DNA from: Bugulina stolonifera
Lineage: Eukaryota; Bryozoa; Gymnolaemata; Cheilostomatida; Bugulidae
Direction of reading: 5' to 3'
Assembly (NCBI GenBank): GCA_935421135.1
Contig: OW285188.1
Location: 16,655,233 to 16,719,232 of the forward strand
Length of the DNA stretch: 64,000 nucleotides
Part shown: piece after piece, positions 63,445-64,000 of the stretch
Numbering within the stretch: the stretch's first letter is position 1
How the letters are laid out: each line of letters starts with the position of its first letter
Translations under genes and position numbers: made by a program
The notes under the pieces: generated by a model
The model's database searches: none
What the model was told of the DNA's origin: nothing
What the model saw: the letters and a program-made list of their open reading frames with translations, nothing else

Positions 63445-64000
63445 AGTTAGCAATTTAATAATTTTATTACAAACCTAAAATTAACCATGACCATGAGTTG
63501 GAAGTAATATCAAGCAGGTAGGCATAGGTTTTATGGGTATAATGAATATTATACATAGTAAGTTTGCTATTGCTATTGTTTAATAATGTAAATTATATAA
63601 AATATTATGTATATTTGACCTATATAATAAAAACCCATGGACATACTGGGATATAGGTAATACATGTATAACTTATAATCTACATGTACATGTATGTAAT
63701 ACCCTCACTGCCATTCTACTATTATATAATATTTTGTACATAGTAACTGTTATGTTCTCAGGCTATTAGATATATATATATACATGTATTAGTAAAAGTA
63801 CCCACACTACATAATACATACAGATGTTCCATAAGATATGTTACATAATAGGTATTACATAATAGCACTAGCTACAATTGCATAAGCATATTGATTCATA
63901 TACTCCTCCCTTTTCCTATGCTAGACTCCACCAGAGCATGTTGGTATAATAAATGTATAATATAATAATTATACAACAGTAATAGAGTGAGACAGTTGAT

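Larger units (their letters stand above)
62463..64000. other. Region upstream of the last recognised CNBD2-like exon
   Basis: Probably an intron of the same gene. It holds a MITE (62601-62758), a G-run (62794-62816) and a 9-nt tandem array (63338-63444). No exon was recognised. Confidence 0.5.

Noticed and set aside
63250..63453. Minus-strand ORF of Thr-Leu-Tyr repeats
   Set aside because: It arises from the 9-nt tandem array, whose unit length is a multiple of three.

Overview
The window is nuclear DNA of an animal: AT-rich and intron-dense, with short exons, canonical GT/AG splice sites and no prokaryotic operon features. The gene set is metazoan (secreted matrix metalloproteinase, multi-EGF protein, neuronal-type syntaxin, Ran, BUD23, NOP10, mitochondrial L12, axonemal CFAP251). 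The compact genes, very high AT content and many short palindromic repeats suggest an early-branching metazoan, most plausibly a sponge. That placement is inference, not something the sequence proves.

Layout. 1-8.2 kb (-): a secreted protein built from serial phase-1 EGF exons, open at the left edge. 8.2-11.4 kb: intergenic, with a CpG-richer stretch and a degraded LINE fragment. 11.4-12.8 kb (+): MRPL12, with its first exon not found. 13.3-14.1 kb (-): NOP10. 14.34 kb (+): tRNA-Lys(UUU). 14.5-15.5 kb: a 1.04-kb hAT-like non-autonomous transposon with perfect 8-bp target duplications. 15.5-20.2 kb: intergenic. 20.2-24.9 kb (+): a matrix metalloproteinase of 11 exons. 26.1-38.7 kb (-): a syntaxin-1-type SNARE with a pair of mutually exclusive exons and two alternative last exons encoding different membrane anchors. 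40.2-42.9 kb (+): Ran. 43.25-47.76 kb (-): BUD23, tail to tail with Ran. 48.46-58.33 kb (+): CFAP251/WDR66 of 19 exons including a 6-nt microexon, divergent from BUD23. 59.27 kb to beyond 62.46 kb (-): a CNBD2-like cyclic-nucleotide-binding-domain protein, 5' end not found.

The genes are mostly unrelated housekeeping, secretory and ciliary functions. They are linked by compact head-to-head (syntaxin/Ran, BUD23/CFAP251) and tail-to-tail (MRPL12/NOP10, MMP/syntaxin, Ran/BUD23, CFAP251/CNBD2-like) arrangements. CFAP251 and the CNBD2-like gene are neighbours and both families are connected to cilia or sperm.

The most interesting signals are the two-level alternative exon system in syntaxin, the duplicated splice sites in Ran (3' site) and CFAP251 (5' site), the CFAP251 microexon, and the mobile elements with intact hallmarks: hAT-like with 8-bp TSD, SINE with 26-bp TSD, and a GGTGCAG palindromic MITE family. 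Exon coordinates were read by eye and may be off by a base.
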